From positions 61,903,960 through 61,967,959 of the forward strand of contig CM072517.1 in assembly GCA_036898135.1 (NCBI GenBank): a DNA stretch of 64,000 bases, written 5' to 3'. This document shows positions 1 to 10,903 of the stretch, piece by piece. The translations under genes were made by a program, and so were the position numbers. Below the pieces are notes generated by a model. That model was given only the letters and a program-made list of their open reading frames with translations, did not search any database and was not told the DNA's origin. Within the stretch, counting starts at the first letter, position 1. Each line of letters opens with the position of its first letter. The DNA comes from Oncomelania hupensis (Eukaryota; Mollusca; Gastropoda; Littorinimorpha; Pomatiopsidae).

Positions 1-778
1 TCTTCAGATTGTTTAGACCACAGTGGATAAGAATGGCTTTGGGAGGCGCATCATCTTCACACTGGGTCATTTCAAAGGCAGAGACAAGCTCGCTGATGGT
101 GAAAGCAGCCCGCTTCGTCACACCAAATCCGTAGGACTTCCCGAGTCTCTTTTCTTGGACACCACCGAGAATCGAGTCATGCAAAATGAGACAGTCATTT
201 CCGCATTCTTGTTTATTTCCTGACTTTGGTCTGTCATCACAGGACGAAGACTTGACGTCATCAATGATGTCATTATCGACAGCATTTTTGTTTTGTTTTT
301 CCTCCTTTCTCTGCCTTGCCTTTTCACCAGCCAAGTTGATTTTAAGGGGAGGAGATGATGTTTGCGAGGGCTGTTGTTGACTGCCACGCGAAGTCGATGG
401 TGCCGATCTTACTGCGGCAGCGTATGAACCACGGGGCTGGGGCGGTTGCAAATGCATCGTCTGCTCTTCAGCACCCGTTCGTTTTGATGTTTGGGTCCTT
501 TGCTCATGCAATTGCTTGATCAGTTTTGCTTGATCTAGAACAATCTCATGTAAATTGACGACCGTTCCGTGCAAATTATCTATCAAGATTTTCAGCTCAC
601 GTAGAGTTTGGCTCTGGCACTGACAACTCTTGCAGTCCATTTCAGTGTTGACCGCGATGTCTGCAGTCAATGTTGCCGGTTCCACCTCAACTTGAAGCTG
701 AATCTCTTCTTCCGTGGCCACCTCTTCCCCCACTTTCTCATTCTGCCTTCTTTTTCTCACTGATCTCCGCACTGTCAT
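1..778 (-). CDS. LINE ORF1-like protein with SGNH/esterase-type domain (partial, runs off left edge)
   Basis: An uninterrupted minus-strand frame starts at ATG 778 and stays open for 259 codons to the window edge. Near residues 47-54 there is a cysteine cluster (CKSCQCQ), followed by a coiled-coil-like stretch (TLRELKILIDNLHGTVVN) and a basic, low-complexity Ser/Gln/Lys-rich linker. From about residue 197 the sequence resembles the esterase (SGNH hydrolase) domain found in ORF1 of CR1-like LINEs and related mobile-element proteins. It has an LHDSIL block with the presumptive serine at residue 202, and an HCGLNNLK block at residues 252-259 that would be the GxND-like block III. The rest of the domain and any ORF2 lie beyond the window. 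The start is the first ATG after in-frame stops. Assignment to a LINE is inference from domain type and from its junction with a family-B LTR near 870; a domesticated host gene is possible. Confidence 0.6.
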   Translation of the reverse strand, partial: MTVRRSVRKRRQNEKVGEEVATEEEIQLQVEVEPATLTADIAVNTEMDCKSCQCQSQTLRELKILIDNLHGTVVNLHEIVLDQAKLIKQLHEQRTQTSKRTGAEEQTMHLQPPQPRGSYAAAVRSAPSTSRGSQQQPSQTSSPPLKINLAGEKARQRKEEKQNKNAVDNDIIDDVKSSSCDDRPKSGNKQECGNDCLILHDSILGGVQEKRLGKSYGFGVTKRAAFTISELVSAFEMTQCEDDAPPKAILIHCGLNNLK

Positions 779-870
779 TTTTTTAGCACTGCTGAGTTTA
801 CCGAAAATCAGAAAAATGTTGGTAGCTAAAATTTGACAGTTGTTGCCATATTGAGACCGGAAGTAACCAT

Positions 871-2144
871 TCTCTATACAAGGTTCTCTAAGTACTAATC
901 TAACTTAAAATGTCTCAGTCACTGCTAATAGTTCGATCGCTGATAGTCTAGGCAGCTGTTATATCTTCCTCGGGCACTTGCTATAATATTTCATGTAGAT
1001 TTGGACTACTGTGGTCCGTTTTACAGTTTCTGAAGAGTTGGACTACTGTGGTCCTGTTATGATCAGTTTAAGTGCACCTTTGTCGATTACACTTAACTTT
1101 CTGATGGTGCGGTCGAAGTCCTTCTGTGAGGTAGCTTCTGGTACACCTTTGTCGTTGTGTAGTTGGGTTCCCTTGCCACGCTGTGGGGTCTGACAGGGTG
1201 TCTTTCAAGGCAGCTCTTTCCGTCTTGTGCGGTAGAGGATCCTCAACCAACTAGTCGTTTCTGTGGAGTGGGGTGCACAGGATAGCTCGGGATAGCTCGC
1301 CTGCTCGTCTGTAATATAAGAGACGAAATTCTGCACAACCCTGAATAATCGGTTTGTGCAGAGCGTCTCACTGAAAGCCAAAGTAGCCCTCAGTGATAGC
1401 TCCACATCTCTATACATAAGCGAGGAACATTCTGCTACTTCCGGGTTCCACTGGAATCTCACTCTAAATTCCTATACATACATAAATATCAATCGTGTCT
1501 AACTATACACATACAGAATTAATAATAATATAAACATTCAGTGGTACAGCCACTGGTCTGCAAACATACATATAAGTTAAACAACAGTGGTTCCGTACGG
1601 GATACAACATGGCGGCGCAACCGGTCGTGTTTCGCCTCGTGCTCGGCTCTTCCACGTGGTACGGCAAATTCGGATTAATAATTCACATTTATGCATAGCA
1701 AATTCTTCAAACATAATTTCAACAATAATATAAATATATCACGATGAAACAGAAGGGTGTTCATTTACCTGTTTGACAAGTTCAGGCCCGTGATGACTTG
1801 AGAGAATTCTAAGATTTCAAAGTCCTGCTTCCTGGTCTATGAGTGTAGAGATTTCTCTAGCTGTGGAGATGTTGACTCTACCTCGTCTCACACACGACTG
1901 ATTCAAACTGTCTTAGGTTTTGACACATTCAAAACTGCTCTACCCACTGAGCCTGCTCTGATTGGTTAAAACGGTCCGATTCAAAGCTCAAGTGCTGAGT
2001 CACTGCGATGTGGGTCGGGCTCGCGGTGTGTGGTCTGCTGTGTAATTTAATTGCTGCTGTGTAATATACTGACTCTCTACTGTTACAAAGACTACACATG
2101 GCTAAATAGTAATAAGCAGAGTTAACACTAGCCAGTTCGTGACA
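871..2144 (-). mobile_element. Family-B LTR, 3'-truncated copy in reverse orientation
   Basis: The minus strand matches the family-B LTR seen complete at 12569-14070: shared blocks include the CCACAGTAGTCC motif, the stretch encoding SLRATLAF and the GAGATTCCAGTGGA block. The LTR 5' terminus (TGTCACGAAC on the minus strand) is at 2144. The 3' end is missing: homology stops near 871, where the 5' leader of the esterase-domain ORF begins. No coding capacity is expected. Confidence 0.75.
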
Positions 2145-3394
2145 ATGGGGAACTTTCATAGTTCACGACTACATGGGGGAGAAACATACTTGTTTAATGT
2201 ACTTTTTTGGTTGAAGTATACTCACAATTGGTCCATTCTGTTCTGTGGCGTTTATGTCTGATTAATTTCTAGATTGATGTTTCGTCGGTTCAATTCTTAT
2301 TGTTAATTTAGAATTTTAAGAAAAAAAAAAACTTTCCCTTTTGTGGGTCCGTTTTTTTTGACGGGGGAAAGGGTGATGTCACAGGCAGCATGTTATATAA
2401 TATTCTAATTCTGCGCCTGTGCCATTGGTGACTCTTTGGTGATAGTTTATGATAGGAGTTGATAGGGATGAAGAGGGTGGAAAAGATATCGGTTATTGCG
2501 CAGTTAAGTAACCGGGTAACTGTAGCTTTGTCAATAATTAGGTATACAGTCTCTTGTGAGCGATAACGTAAATTGCGTGGAACTGCCAATATTTATGAGA
2601 CGTATACATAGACAGGTATAGCTCAAAAACGTTACGGATTTGAATGCGAGCGAGATAGGCCGAAGCAGACGAATTACATTTATAAACTTTTTTCCATCAT
2701 TGTAATATTTCTCTAAATCGTTTTGGCTGAAGTCAGGGCACAGTGAAGTGAATATTTTGTGATAGGTGTTTTTCTCTAAATTTAATTGTAACAAAGTTCG
2801 TTTTGATAGTTATAAATTATAATTGTGAATTGTAACTTTAATGCTTCAAAACGTCTGCTTCGACACGTGTGCGAGAATTTATTATTTGGATACTTTATTT
2901 GGTGTGTGAAGGTTGGTAGTGTTAATTTTGTTGGAGGTTTAGATTTTATAATTTCGTTGAAAGAATTTTGCTTATTGGTAATTGGAAGAACACATATTAA
3001 TTACGTAGAATTTAAATTTTGATGTACTGACGTTTGTGCAAACTATTTTATATTTGTGTTATTGCGAATGAAAGAATCCGTCATAAATTAAGTTAGAAAT
3101 TCAAAGCAAGTGTTGTGTGAATTAATTGTTTCCTATAACTTCATTCTTCGCTGTTTCTATTGTTTGGTGTTGTCCAGTGTCTTGAGACTTAAAATCTAAT
3201 TCTATTCTTGATCTATTTTCCTTGTCGGTGCGCTTGGGACCGAATGCGGCTTCCGAACCTATGAGTCGAATAGCGGTGCTCGTGACCTTGCGCATTACGA
3301 AGCTGTGATAAAACCAATTAATAATAAAGTTGGTTACATTTCATGAAATAATTTAACGGCCATGGAAACAGCTTCCTGACAATGACAACCGAAT
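2145..3394. other. AT-rich intergenic/intronic DNA, nothing recognised
   Basis: No open frame here resembles a known family; short frames such as 2825-3022 show no domain. The segment lies between an LTR and a LINE. I see no terminal repeats or tandem structure. Confidence 0.5.
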
Positions 3395-5215
3395 AGGCAT
3401 GCGCACAGCAAATGAGATCTGGATAGAAGATCAATGCCAGGAAAGAGAGAACAGTCTGAACAAGAACAACAGCAAGAAGACTGTGAAGCGGCTGACAAGT
3501 GTCAAACAGCCCAAAGTCTCCACGATCCAAAGCAAGTCTGGCATATGCCTTACAGAAGAACAAGAAGTCTTGGACAGATGGACAGAGTACTGCTCTGACC
3601 TTTACAACCATACACCAAATGGAGACCCATCAGTTCTAGCATGTCCCGAGAACAGAGAAGAAAAGACATCCTCCCAATTCTCCGGGAAGAAGTTAAGGCA
3701 GCAGTGCAATCGCTAAAGAAAGGGAAGTCAGAGGGAGTGGACAACATACCCGCGGAACTACTACAAGCAGGAGGAATAGCGATGATTGATGCCCTCACCA
3801 TTATCTGTAACAAGATCTGGCAGAGTGGGGAGTGGCCTATACCATGGACCCAGTCGCTTGTCATCACTCTTCTCAAAAAAGGTAACCTTCAGGAGTGTGA
3901 AAATTACCGCACCATCAGCCTCATCAGCCATCCCAGCAAGGTCCTCCTGAAAATAATACTCAACAGGTTGAAACCCCAAGCTGAACAAATCGTAGCTGAA
4001 GAACAAGCAGGATTCAGGGCAGGGCGAAGTACCACTGAAGAGATTTTCAACCTCAGAATAATCTGTGAGAAATACCTACAGCACCAACAACATCTATATC
4101 ATGTGTTCGTAGACTTCAAGAAGGCGTTTGACCGAGTCTGGCATGCAGCTCTATGGGCAACAATGAAAGTGTACAACATCAGCCCTAAGATTATTGAAGT
4201 CATCAAAAGCCTGTATGACAAGGCTACCAGCGCAGTCCACAACAGCGCCATCGGGAACTGGTTCAGAACAACAATCGGTGTGCGTCAAGGATGCCTACTC
4301 TCTCCAACACTCTTCAACATCTTCCTAGAGCGCATCATGTCAGATGCTCTTGCAGATCATGAAGGCACAGTCAGCATAGGAGGTAGAGCAATCTCCAATC
4401 TTCGTTTTGCGGATGACATTGATGGATTGGCTGGAGAGGAACAAGAGCTTGAACAGCTGGTACAGAGGCTTGACACCACCCCCAGAGCTTATGGAAGGAA
4501 ATAAGTGCAGAGAAGACCAAAATAATGACCAACAACACCAATGGCATCAACACGGACATCAAAGTCCAAGGCCAATCCCTCAACATAGTGCATAGCTTCA
4601 AATATTTAGGAGCCATTGTGTCAGACAATGGGTCCCGACAGGAAGTCCTCTCCAGGATCGCACAAACAACTGCTGCCCTGACAAGGTTGAAGCCCATTTG
4701 GAAAGACAGGACCATCAGTCTACATTCCCACGTAAGACTGCTGCGCTCCCTTGTCATCTCCATCTTCCTTTATGCTTGCGAAGCATGGACCCTCCCAGCA
4801 TATCTCCAACGAAGAATACAAAGCATGGAGATGATGTGCTACAGAAGACTTCTGGGCATTTCCTATACACAACACATCACCAACGACGAAGTCCGACAGA
4901 CCATCACACAAGCCAGTGGACAACACGATGACCTGCTTACAGTGGTAAAGAAACGGAAACTCCGATGGTATGGCCATGTCACCAGATCATCAGACCTTGC
5001 AAAGACTATTCTGCAAGGCACAGTGCAAGGAGGTAGAAGAAGAGGGATACCGAAAAAGAGGTGGGAGGACAACATTCGAGAATGGACTGGTTTGACATTG
5101 AGCGAAGCCATCAGGGCTGCTGAGGACAGAGAAAGATGGAGTATGCTGGTTAAACGACCATCTGTGGTGCCCCTACGACCTCCGGATTACGGGACAGGAT
5201 AGGATAGGATAGATA
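3395..5215 (+). mobile_element. RTE-like LINE, 5'-truncated copy 1, with (GGATA)n tail
   Basis: The copy starts inside the linker between endonuclease and reverse transcriptase (GMRTANEIWIEDQ-like text after 3395) and runs to the 3' end. It ends not in poly(A) but in tandem GGATA units at 5192-5212. The same body recurs at 20541-23063, 28656-30436, 32698-33740 and 33741-37068. Non-LTR class is certain from the reverse transcriptase. RTE clade is inferred from the endonuclease-RT layout and the short tandem-repeat tail. Confidence 0.85.
3399..5202 (+). pseudogene. LINE reverse transcriptase, broken into three frames
   Basis: Three overlapping or adjacent frames (3399-3716, 3641-4504, 4525-5202) cover one reverse transcriptase. 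The middle frame holds the RT core: GFRAGRSTTE, FVDFKKAFDRVWH, the GVRQGCLLSPTLFNIF block and the catalytic FADD at residues 256-259 (4406-4417). The last frame carries the C-terminal region with YACEAWTL, RRLLGISYTQHI, LRWYGHVTR and VVPLRPPDYG, ending just before the GGATA tail. Frame changes occur near 3650 and 4500, so no functional product is expected. The endonuclease domain is absent because of 5' truncation, the usual result of target-primed reverse transcription. Confidence 0.85.
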
Positions 5216-5575
5216 TATTTGCATCTTTAGATATATTTGCATTTTGTACATTTTTTGGAATTTTGAATATTGCTAAACTATCATAAATAAAATAAAATAA
5301 AAACAATTAAAAAAATAAATAAATACATAAATAAATACATGAGTTTAAAAATATAATAAATAAATGAAATAAATGAAGTACAAGAAAATAAAATATAAAA
5401 GAATTAAATAAAAAAGAATAGTATGTTAGTAATAACAAAAAAATTAAATATTACACAAAATAACAAATAAAATATAACAAAAAAGTAAAAAATCAAATAA
5501 AAGAAAGTTAAAACACATCCCAAAAAAAAATCAAATTAAAAGAAAATCAAAACATATATCAATAAATGGGGTATC
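5216..5575. other. A-rich low-complexity DNA
   Basis: AAATAAATAAA-type sequence follows the LINE tail and continues to the splice donor of the host exon at 5582. No gene is visible. Confidence 0.6.
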
Positions 5576-5582
5576 CACTTAC

Positions 5583-5662
5583 GACAGACGCGGTAGAAGT
5601 AGCGTGTAATGACCTCAATTTCTGCGATTTTTGACTCGAAGGCTTTGCATAAGGCGCTCACC
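5583..5662 (-). CDS. Host gene exon 4 of the visible chain (80 nt)
   Basis: On the minus strand an acceptor (AGAATCCAG) precedes position 5662 and a consensus donor GTAAGT follows 5583. The exon adds one base to the incoming codon, then reads 26 codons (VSALCKAFESKIAEIEVITR and onward to FYRVC) and leaves one base. Entry phase 2 matches the exit phase of the exon at 6395-6290, and exit is phase 1. It supplies two cysteines and looks like an amphipathic helix. It corresponds in position and phase to the exon at 30671-30547, suggesting a repeated two-exon module. The next downstream exon was not found. No homologue is named with confidence. Confidence 0.6.
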
Positions 5663-5795
5663 CTGGATTCTATACACGCTCTAAAGCGAGCGTTAGGCCT
5701 ATCCCTAGTCAAACACAGTAAACAATGTAGCAAAAACATCGGCAACAGCAGCAGCAACTGCAGCAACAACGACAACAATAGCAACAACATCACAA

Positions 5796-5930
5796 GAAGA
5801 AGAAGAAGAAGAAGAAGAAGAAGAAGAAGAAGAAGAAGAAGAAGAAGAAGAAGAGAGCCATTATCACCAATATCACGACAACGACCTCCACGACCACCAC
5901 CAACAAACAACTATTACTACAACAACAACA

Positions 5931-5967
<37 letters not shown>

Positions 5968-5968
5968 T

Positions 5969-6028
<60 letters not shown>

Positions 6029-6280
6029 AATTACTATAACGGTAACAAACAACAGAAGCAGCAAAACTATCACCAATATCAACAATAGCAGCACAAAACA
6101 AAACAAACGACTGCAACAACATCATCATCCAACCATCAACAACAACAACCAAAACAACCACCAACACAACCAAAAATAATAATGATCACTAATACTATCA
6201 CAGTAACACTACCACTATAATAGCAGCAGCAGTAACAACAATATACAATGCTGTTGTTGTTGTTGCTGTTGCTGTTGTTA
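5796..6280. repeat. Triplet microsatellites (AGA)n, (ACT)n and CAA-rich DNA
   Basis: A pure AGA tract spans about 5796-5852 and an ACT tract about 5927-6022, followed by CAA/CAG-rich sequence to the donor site of the exon at 6290. Long frames across this region encode only Tyr, Ser, Val or Arg homopolymers and are not genes. Confidence 0.9.
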
Positions 6281-6289
6281 AAGACTGAC

Positions 6290-6395
6290 TGGCAATAAGA
6301 GGAGTTGGGAAGTCGATACAAGTTCTTCTCCCAGTCTTTGAAGTAGCTGAACTCCTGAGCCGCACACTCGTATAACGGCACCGCGCACGTCACTC
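6290..6395 (-). CDS. Host gene exon 3 of the visible chain (106 nt)
   Basis: On the minus strand the acceptor TTTATGCAG ends at 6396 and a GTCAGT donor begins at 6289. The exon contributes two bases, 34 codons and two left-over bases (entry phase 1, exit phase 2). It reads VTCAVPLYECAAQEFSYFKD and ends at NSSYC. It has a C-x6-C pair, a third cysteine near the end and an N-glycosylation sequon (NSS). Phases fit the exon at 30547 upstream and that at 5662 downstream, with the junction codon giving Gln. The donor is weaker than GTAAGT but is the same hexamer used at 30546. The upstream intron is 24 kb and full of transposons. Confidence 0.62.
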
Positions 6396-6904
6396 CTGCA
6401 TAAACAAAACCAAGGCCATTCATAACGCTCTGGAAATCCGTCATTTGCTAAGATAGGCCTATATGCATATTTCTTGCATCTTTGTTTAAAGGTCGGAGGT
6501 GGATGAAATAAAATATACCCCTTTTAAACAAAAAAATTACAACCCTTCTTTTTCTTATTTTTCTTGGTGTTTTTTGTGTATTTTGTTTCTGATTTCTATA
6601 ACCCTTCTTTTTAAAAAACACACTGCATTTAGATTGTAACGTTATACATTAATGTCTGCGGGAATGATCTTTTGTTTAACAGGGTAATCTCTAGTGAACA
6701 GTGATAATGAAAACATGCCAATCAGTATACCAACATCTGAAAAATCCATCTTTCCCAATTCAATAGGTTTCATTTTTAAAAGAGATTTTGCAATCATAGA
6801 ATAAGTTATATTTAGGCCCACTAAAACAGTACTATGGTACCCAAGATTTACAATTGTCTGTTCATATGGTACACTCAGTTTTATATATTTTATATTAAAA
6901 AAAA
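6396..6904. other. Intron sequence, no gene seen
   Basis: AT-rich single-copy-looking sequence between the host exon and the Polinton remnant. I looked for Polinton terminal repeats here and did not find them. Confidence 0.4.
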
Positions 6905-7321
6905 TTACTGCATTGAAAACAAATCCAATGATGGCTTCAATGATGAAGATGATTCAATTTCTTTCTCTACAAGTGGTTTTGTCGGTTTATGTTTCTTTTT
7001 TCCTATACGGTATTTATATATTACGTACCCACTTGCACCTACTGCACCGGCTAGACATAAATAATACACATTCTTATTTGAAGATTGTACTGTTTGTATT
7101 GGTTTTTCTTTGTTTGTTGTTAATGTTTGTTGCGTTATTGTTTCTTCTTTTGGCTGTGCTGATTCCTTTTTTGTTAATATGTTTGGTTTTGTTTGTCTGT
7201 TCCAGCTATGTAACTTGTTAAATTCTGCTAACTTCTTTCCAGCTGCAATTCTTCCTGGACTCTTTTGTTTAGTCACTGTCACTGTGTTCTGTTGGTTCTC
7301 CGAATTCTTCATTTCCATCAC
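6905..7321 (-). CDS. Polinton/Maverick small membrane protein (138 aa)
   Basis: Open minus-strand frame of 138 codons from ATG 7321. The N-terminal third is basic and contains SPGRIAAGKKLAEFNK, a motif I associate with a small Polinton-encoded protein. After a Thr/Gln-rich linker there is one hydrophobic segment (YYLCLAGAVGASGYVIYKYR, about residues 86-105), followed by a lysine-rich tail. Role unknown; a virion or membrane role is often assumed for such proteins. Its neighbours at 7856-8901 and the integrase from 8905 make Polinton origin likely. The frame is intact although the element around it is degraded. Confidence 0.6.
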   Translation of the reverse strand: MMEMKNSENQQNTVTVTKQKSPGRIAAGKKLAEFNKLHSWNRQTKPNILTKKESAQPKEETITQQTLTTNKEKPIQTVQSSNKNVYYLCLAGAVGASGYVIYKYRIGKKKHKPTKPLVEKEIESSSSLKPSLDLFSMQ

Positions 7322-7600
7322 CTGCTGTATCTCCGGATTGGAAAGAGTCCATTTTTAATAGCAGAGAAATTTATGTGCTAAAAAGTAATTAGCCCGGCTG
7401 AAAATGGTGCCAACAAGCTTCCAAACTTATAATATCGATTTCTTGATACCTCACTAATCACATTGACAATAACAGGATCTTCAAATCAAATCATCAAATA
7501 AATCATTCTCATAATCTATAGTAACAAAGGTTGACACAGCTTTGGTATATAACTTCACAATTGAACACCCTAATTTTTTAACCATTAAAGCGCCGAGGAC

Positions 7601-7819
7601 TTAATCATATTTATTATGTAATATAATGATGCCTTCGGGCCTCAGTCCTTGCACTTGTTCAGTAGTTAAGTCAACACCGAGGTAATACTTTGACTTTCCG
7701 GAAGCTACTAATGCAATCATTCTGTCTCTTTTCTCTGCATAGTTGTCAACACCTGTGGCTGTGACGTTAACAGCTTCTTGCGTTAACAAGTCATAACAAT
7801 TTATTTTAAATACAAACAA
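7601..7819 (-). CDS. Hypothetical protein, probably Polinton-encoded (72 aa)
   Basis: A 72-codon minus-strand frame from ATG 7819 with coding-like composition (TGVDNYAEKRDRMIALVASG, then YYLGVDLTTEQVQGLRPEG). I do not recognise a domain. It sits between two Polinton genes and is divergent from the gene at 7856, with a short AT-rich spacer between them that could be a shared promoter. It may be a fragment of a longer protein. Confidence 0.4.
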   Translation of the reverse strand: MFVFKINCYDLLTQEAVNVTATGVDNYAEKRDRMIALVASGKSKYYLGVDLTTEQVQGLRPEGIIILHNKYD

Positions 7820-7855
7820 AAATAAAAACTAAATTAAAAATTGGCTGGGGCAGCA

Positions 7856-8901
7856 ATGATGCTCAGCTCTGCTGCTGCCAACGCCTTAGCCTTTTCAGGA
7901 TCAAATTATTTGTTTTCAAAATTAGACAGTAAAGAAAAATCAAAACGACATAACTTAGTGTTACGTTGAAACGCCAATGGTAGTATATCTGAAACGCGCA
8001 CGATAGATCTAATCGTTTCGTTTTGCAAAGTATTCAATAATGGAGTTTATTTACTTTTGATTTGAGTTTGCATGGTTGTTAGGAGAGGCTTTGTATAATG
8101 TTGATAATTTTCGTTGGTCGATATAGTTGGAGAATTCTCTGGACCCGCTTGTTTACTATCGATCGAAGTTTCGGGATAATTTTCGAAGTTTTAAAGAATG
8201 TTCTCGGAGGCAGAGGAAATATGTATGACGTAAGTCAGTGATGACGATCTTTAATTCTGATTGGTTGGTTGTAATGCGTCATTTCTAGAACGACCTGTCG
8301 TCATCTCGAATGAGAAAAAAAATTATATATTCGATGCTCCGTGTGTTGTAGAGAGAAGTTGTTGATAGTGAAGTTGGAAAGTAAATTTGAGAGTGGAAAG
8401 GCGATTGAGCGATTGTATGCAGTTGTTGATGTGTGCTGAATAAAAGTGGAAAACTTCATACGTCGACTCAAGACTTGTTGATGAGTGAGCAGGCTGCGTG
8501 GATAAACGAATCAGATTTACACCTTATCAGGACTTCAGCATCGGGGCTGAATCAGATACTGATAAAGAAAAACATCATCATCATAATCGAGTGTAACACT
8601 TAGCAATCGAAATATTACAACAAGATCAGGCTGAATACGAGAAAAACAGCTTGATTTTGTTAATAAAAGATTGAAAGAAGAAGGCCATGCTAATAAAACA
8701 TTCGAAGACGTTGATGAAGCTTTGCACCAATATCATTTATTCACTGGCACAACATTACCGTCATTAAAACAGCCAGTGTTATCTGATTACTACACACCTA
8801 ACATTGCACCTACAATGTCAGAGACTGGAGAATTAATTTTAATTGTATTTGGAAAAACAGTAGTTTATTACCTTGTTAAACAAAAATATAAATCTAAATA
8901 A
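7856..8901 (+). pseudogene. Polinton membrane-anchored protein gene split by an LTR
   Basis: The 5' part (7856-7958) starts with ATG ATG and reads an Ala-rich hydrophobic segment (MMLSSAAANALAFSGSNYLF) then a charged helix. It is broken by the family-A LTR at 7959-8598 with a 5-bp target duplication, and resumes at 8604 in a matching frame (IEILQQDQAEYEKN). A small indel near 8655 shifts the frame; the remainder (from 8671) reads KTFEDVDEALHQYHLFTG and SDYYTPN and ends with a hydrophobic segment (GELILIVFGKTVVYYL) and a Lys tail. This layout matches a conserved Polinton gene lying next to the integrase. It is inactivated by both the LTR and the frameshift. Confidence 0.65.
7959..8598 (+). mobile_element. 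Family-A solo LTR (640 bp) with 5-bp target duplication
   Basis: Begins TGTTACG, ends GTGTAACA, and is flanked by perfect CTTAG duplications (7954-7958 and 8599-8603). It shares its body with the copies at 9062, 18316, 21399, 37380 and 49377, including the TATGACGTAAGTCA and GCAGTTGTTGATGTGTGC blocks. No internal region is attached, so it is a solo LTR left by LTR-LTR recombination. Confidence 0.9.
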
Positions 8902-9061
8902 AATATGACTTCAAATTTGTCTAGATTATATTATTCTCAATCTGGATATTAGAAAGGGATGACGGCAGTTGATAAACTAGTAGAAAAGACTGGCTAATCA
9001 GCAAACGCAGTTAAACAATGGTTATCAAGCGAGCGTTGTGGCCAAGTGGGTTAAAGCGGGA

Positions 9062-9746
9062 TGTTACGTTGAAACGCGCATGATGGTGCGTGTGAAATGC
9101 GCATGATATTATGTATGAAGCGCGTGCAATGGCCGGCTTGCGTGTGTGACGCGCGCGATAGATCTGTTCGTTTTATTTTGCAACGCATGCAGTAATAGAG
9201 TGTATTTATCTTTGATTTGATTTTGCGTTGTTATTAGAAGAAGCTTTGTGTACCGTTGGTGTTTTTATTTGCTCGATATTATTTGAGAATTTTCGAGAAA
9301 TGGTTGTTTACTATCGATCGAAGCGTATGGATTGTTCTGTTGGTTACCATGGAAGCTTCCATTCCAAATGAGGTTGTATGACGTAAGTCACGTGATGATG
9401 AAATTAATTTTGATTGGTTGTGGTGTTTCATGTAGGATTATTCTCGTTTGTTCCCGAGTATGTAGAGACTATATAAGCGCCGCACTGTTAAAAAAGGTGA
9501 GATGTTGATTGTTGTTGATAGTGAGTTGGAAAGTAAAATTTGAGAGTGGAAAAGCGATTGAGCGATTGTATGCAGTTGTTGATGTGTGCAGAATAAAAGT
9601 GGAAAACTTCATACGACGACTTTGTGACTTGTATGCTGATTGAACGGGTTGCGTGGATAAACGAATCTGAGCTACACTCATCAGTACTTCAGCATTGGGG
9701 CTGAATCAACTACTGATAAAACTCCAACATCAAACGGAGTGTAACA
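9062..9746 (+). mobile_element. Family-A solo LTR (685 bp) with 5-bp target duplication
   Basis: TGTTACG start and GTGTAACA end, flanked by CGGGA on both sides (9057-9061, 9747-9751). It lies inside the SINE A-box region. Its 3' part is duplicated at 12306-12554. Confidence 0.9.
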
Positions 9747-9760
9747 CGGGACTAACTTGC

Positions 9761-10535
9761 TGTGACGAACGGACCGTTTACCCTGCTTATTTTAATATTT
9801 AGCTTGTTTAGTCATCGGAATCATAGAATGTAAATGTTAGGCAGCAGCAGACGATGGAAGTAATCAAGCGTAGCAATGATACTGCCGGCTACACACAGCA
9901 GTGATAGCGGTAGGAGCTCAGGCAATGACATAATCGTAGCTACGTTAGGCGAGTCGATTATCCGCCAATGGGATCACAGCTTAGAATGGACTCAACCAGG
10001 TCTGGCTGATTCAAATGTAGAGCTAGACCGGCAGTCGTGTTTGAACCAAGGAGCAGTACACAGCTACACAGCTAGCAGTAAGATCTCTCCTGAAAAGACT
10101 AGGAAGCAGTACTTGGGAAAATCCGAATTCACTCAAGTAGCCACTGCCTGACATTGTCAAGAAGGTAAATGAACATGCTTCTGTTTCATCGTGATGTATT
10201 ATATTATTGTTGAATTATGTTTGTGGAATTTGCTATGCATAGAATTGAATTGTTAGGCCGACTTTGCCTTAACATGTGGAGAAGCTGACCATGAGGCAAA
10301 CAGACGACCGGCCGACGCCATCTTCAATTGTGTACGGAACCACTGTTGTTTAACTTATATGTGTACCATTTTTCTATCTATCTCTGTATCCCAGCCTTAA
10401 CACAGACCGAGCTAAATAAATAAATGTATTAAAGTAATTCACCGGGTGACTAACTAGCAGTTCCCATAGAATAAAGCGTGAGGGTTACAGCATTCCATTG
10501 TGCAGAGCCCAGCAACCCATAAACCACACGTGACA
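9761..10535 (+). repeat. Family-B 5' LTR with about 727-bp internal deletion
   Basis: TGTGAC...GTGACA. Compared with 12569-14070 it lacks the segment between about 10368 and the CATTTTTCTATC block. A polyadenylation-like AATAAATG lies near 10418 and AATAAAGC near 10470. Confidence 0.85.
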
Positions 10536-10542
10536 CTTTAAT

Positions 10543-10560
10543 TGGCGAGCCTAGCCAGGA
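10543..10560 (+). promoter_or_regulatory. Primer binding site, probably tRNA-Arg
   Basis: Seven bases after the LTR end the sequence TGGCGAGCCTAGCCAGGA begins. From memory of metazoan tRNA-Arg(ACG), whose mature 3' end is GGCTGGCTCGCCA, this is complementary apart from one extra base. The position is typical for minus-strand priming of an LTR retrotransposon. Confidence 0.6.
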
Positions 10561-10903
10561 TCTGTGTATAATAGGAATTGGATACTGGATCTAGGTACAA
10601 TAAAATTAGATAACAGTAGAAGTAGAATAACTTAGAATAGTTGTAAGTGTAGGACAAGGACTCAGTTTTGGTGCACTATTCTTCATGTAAAAACGTTTTT
10701 GCTTTAATTCTTTTTGTGCCTGTATGTTGCATTGTTCTTTTGCAGGTTTTGCTTAAATAACTGTTGTATGCCATTTGACTCTTGTTTTATTCAATCATTG
10801 ATTACGAAGTTTATGGTATTTGCATTGTTGTTATTGAATTGCAATATTGCTAGTGTTTTTGTATTCCACGTGATTCAGAGGTTGGTCATAGACACTTTTG
10901 ACA

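Noticed and set aside
5735..6170. CRISPR-like or regular spaced array
   Set aside because: Simple triplet repeats with no unique spacers; nothing in the window has CRISPR architecture.
5790..6173. Long frames encoding poly-Tyr, poly-Ser, poly-Val and poly-Arg
   Set aside because: They are translations of triplet microsatellites and have no complex sequence.
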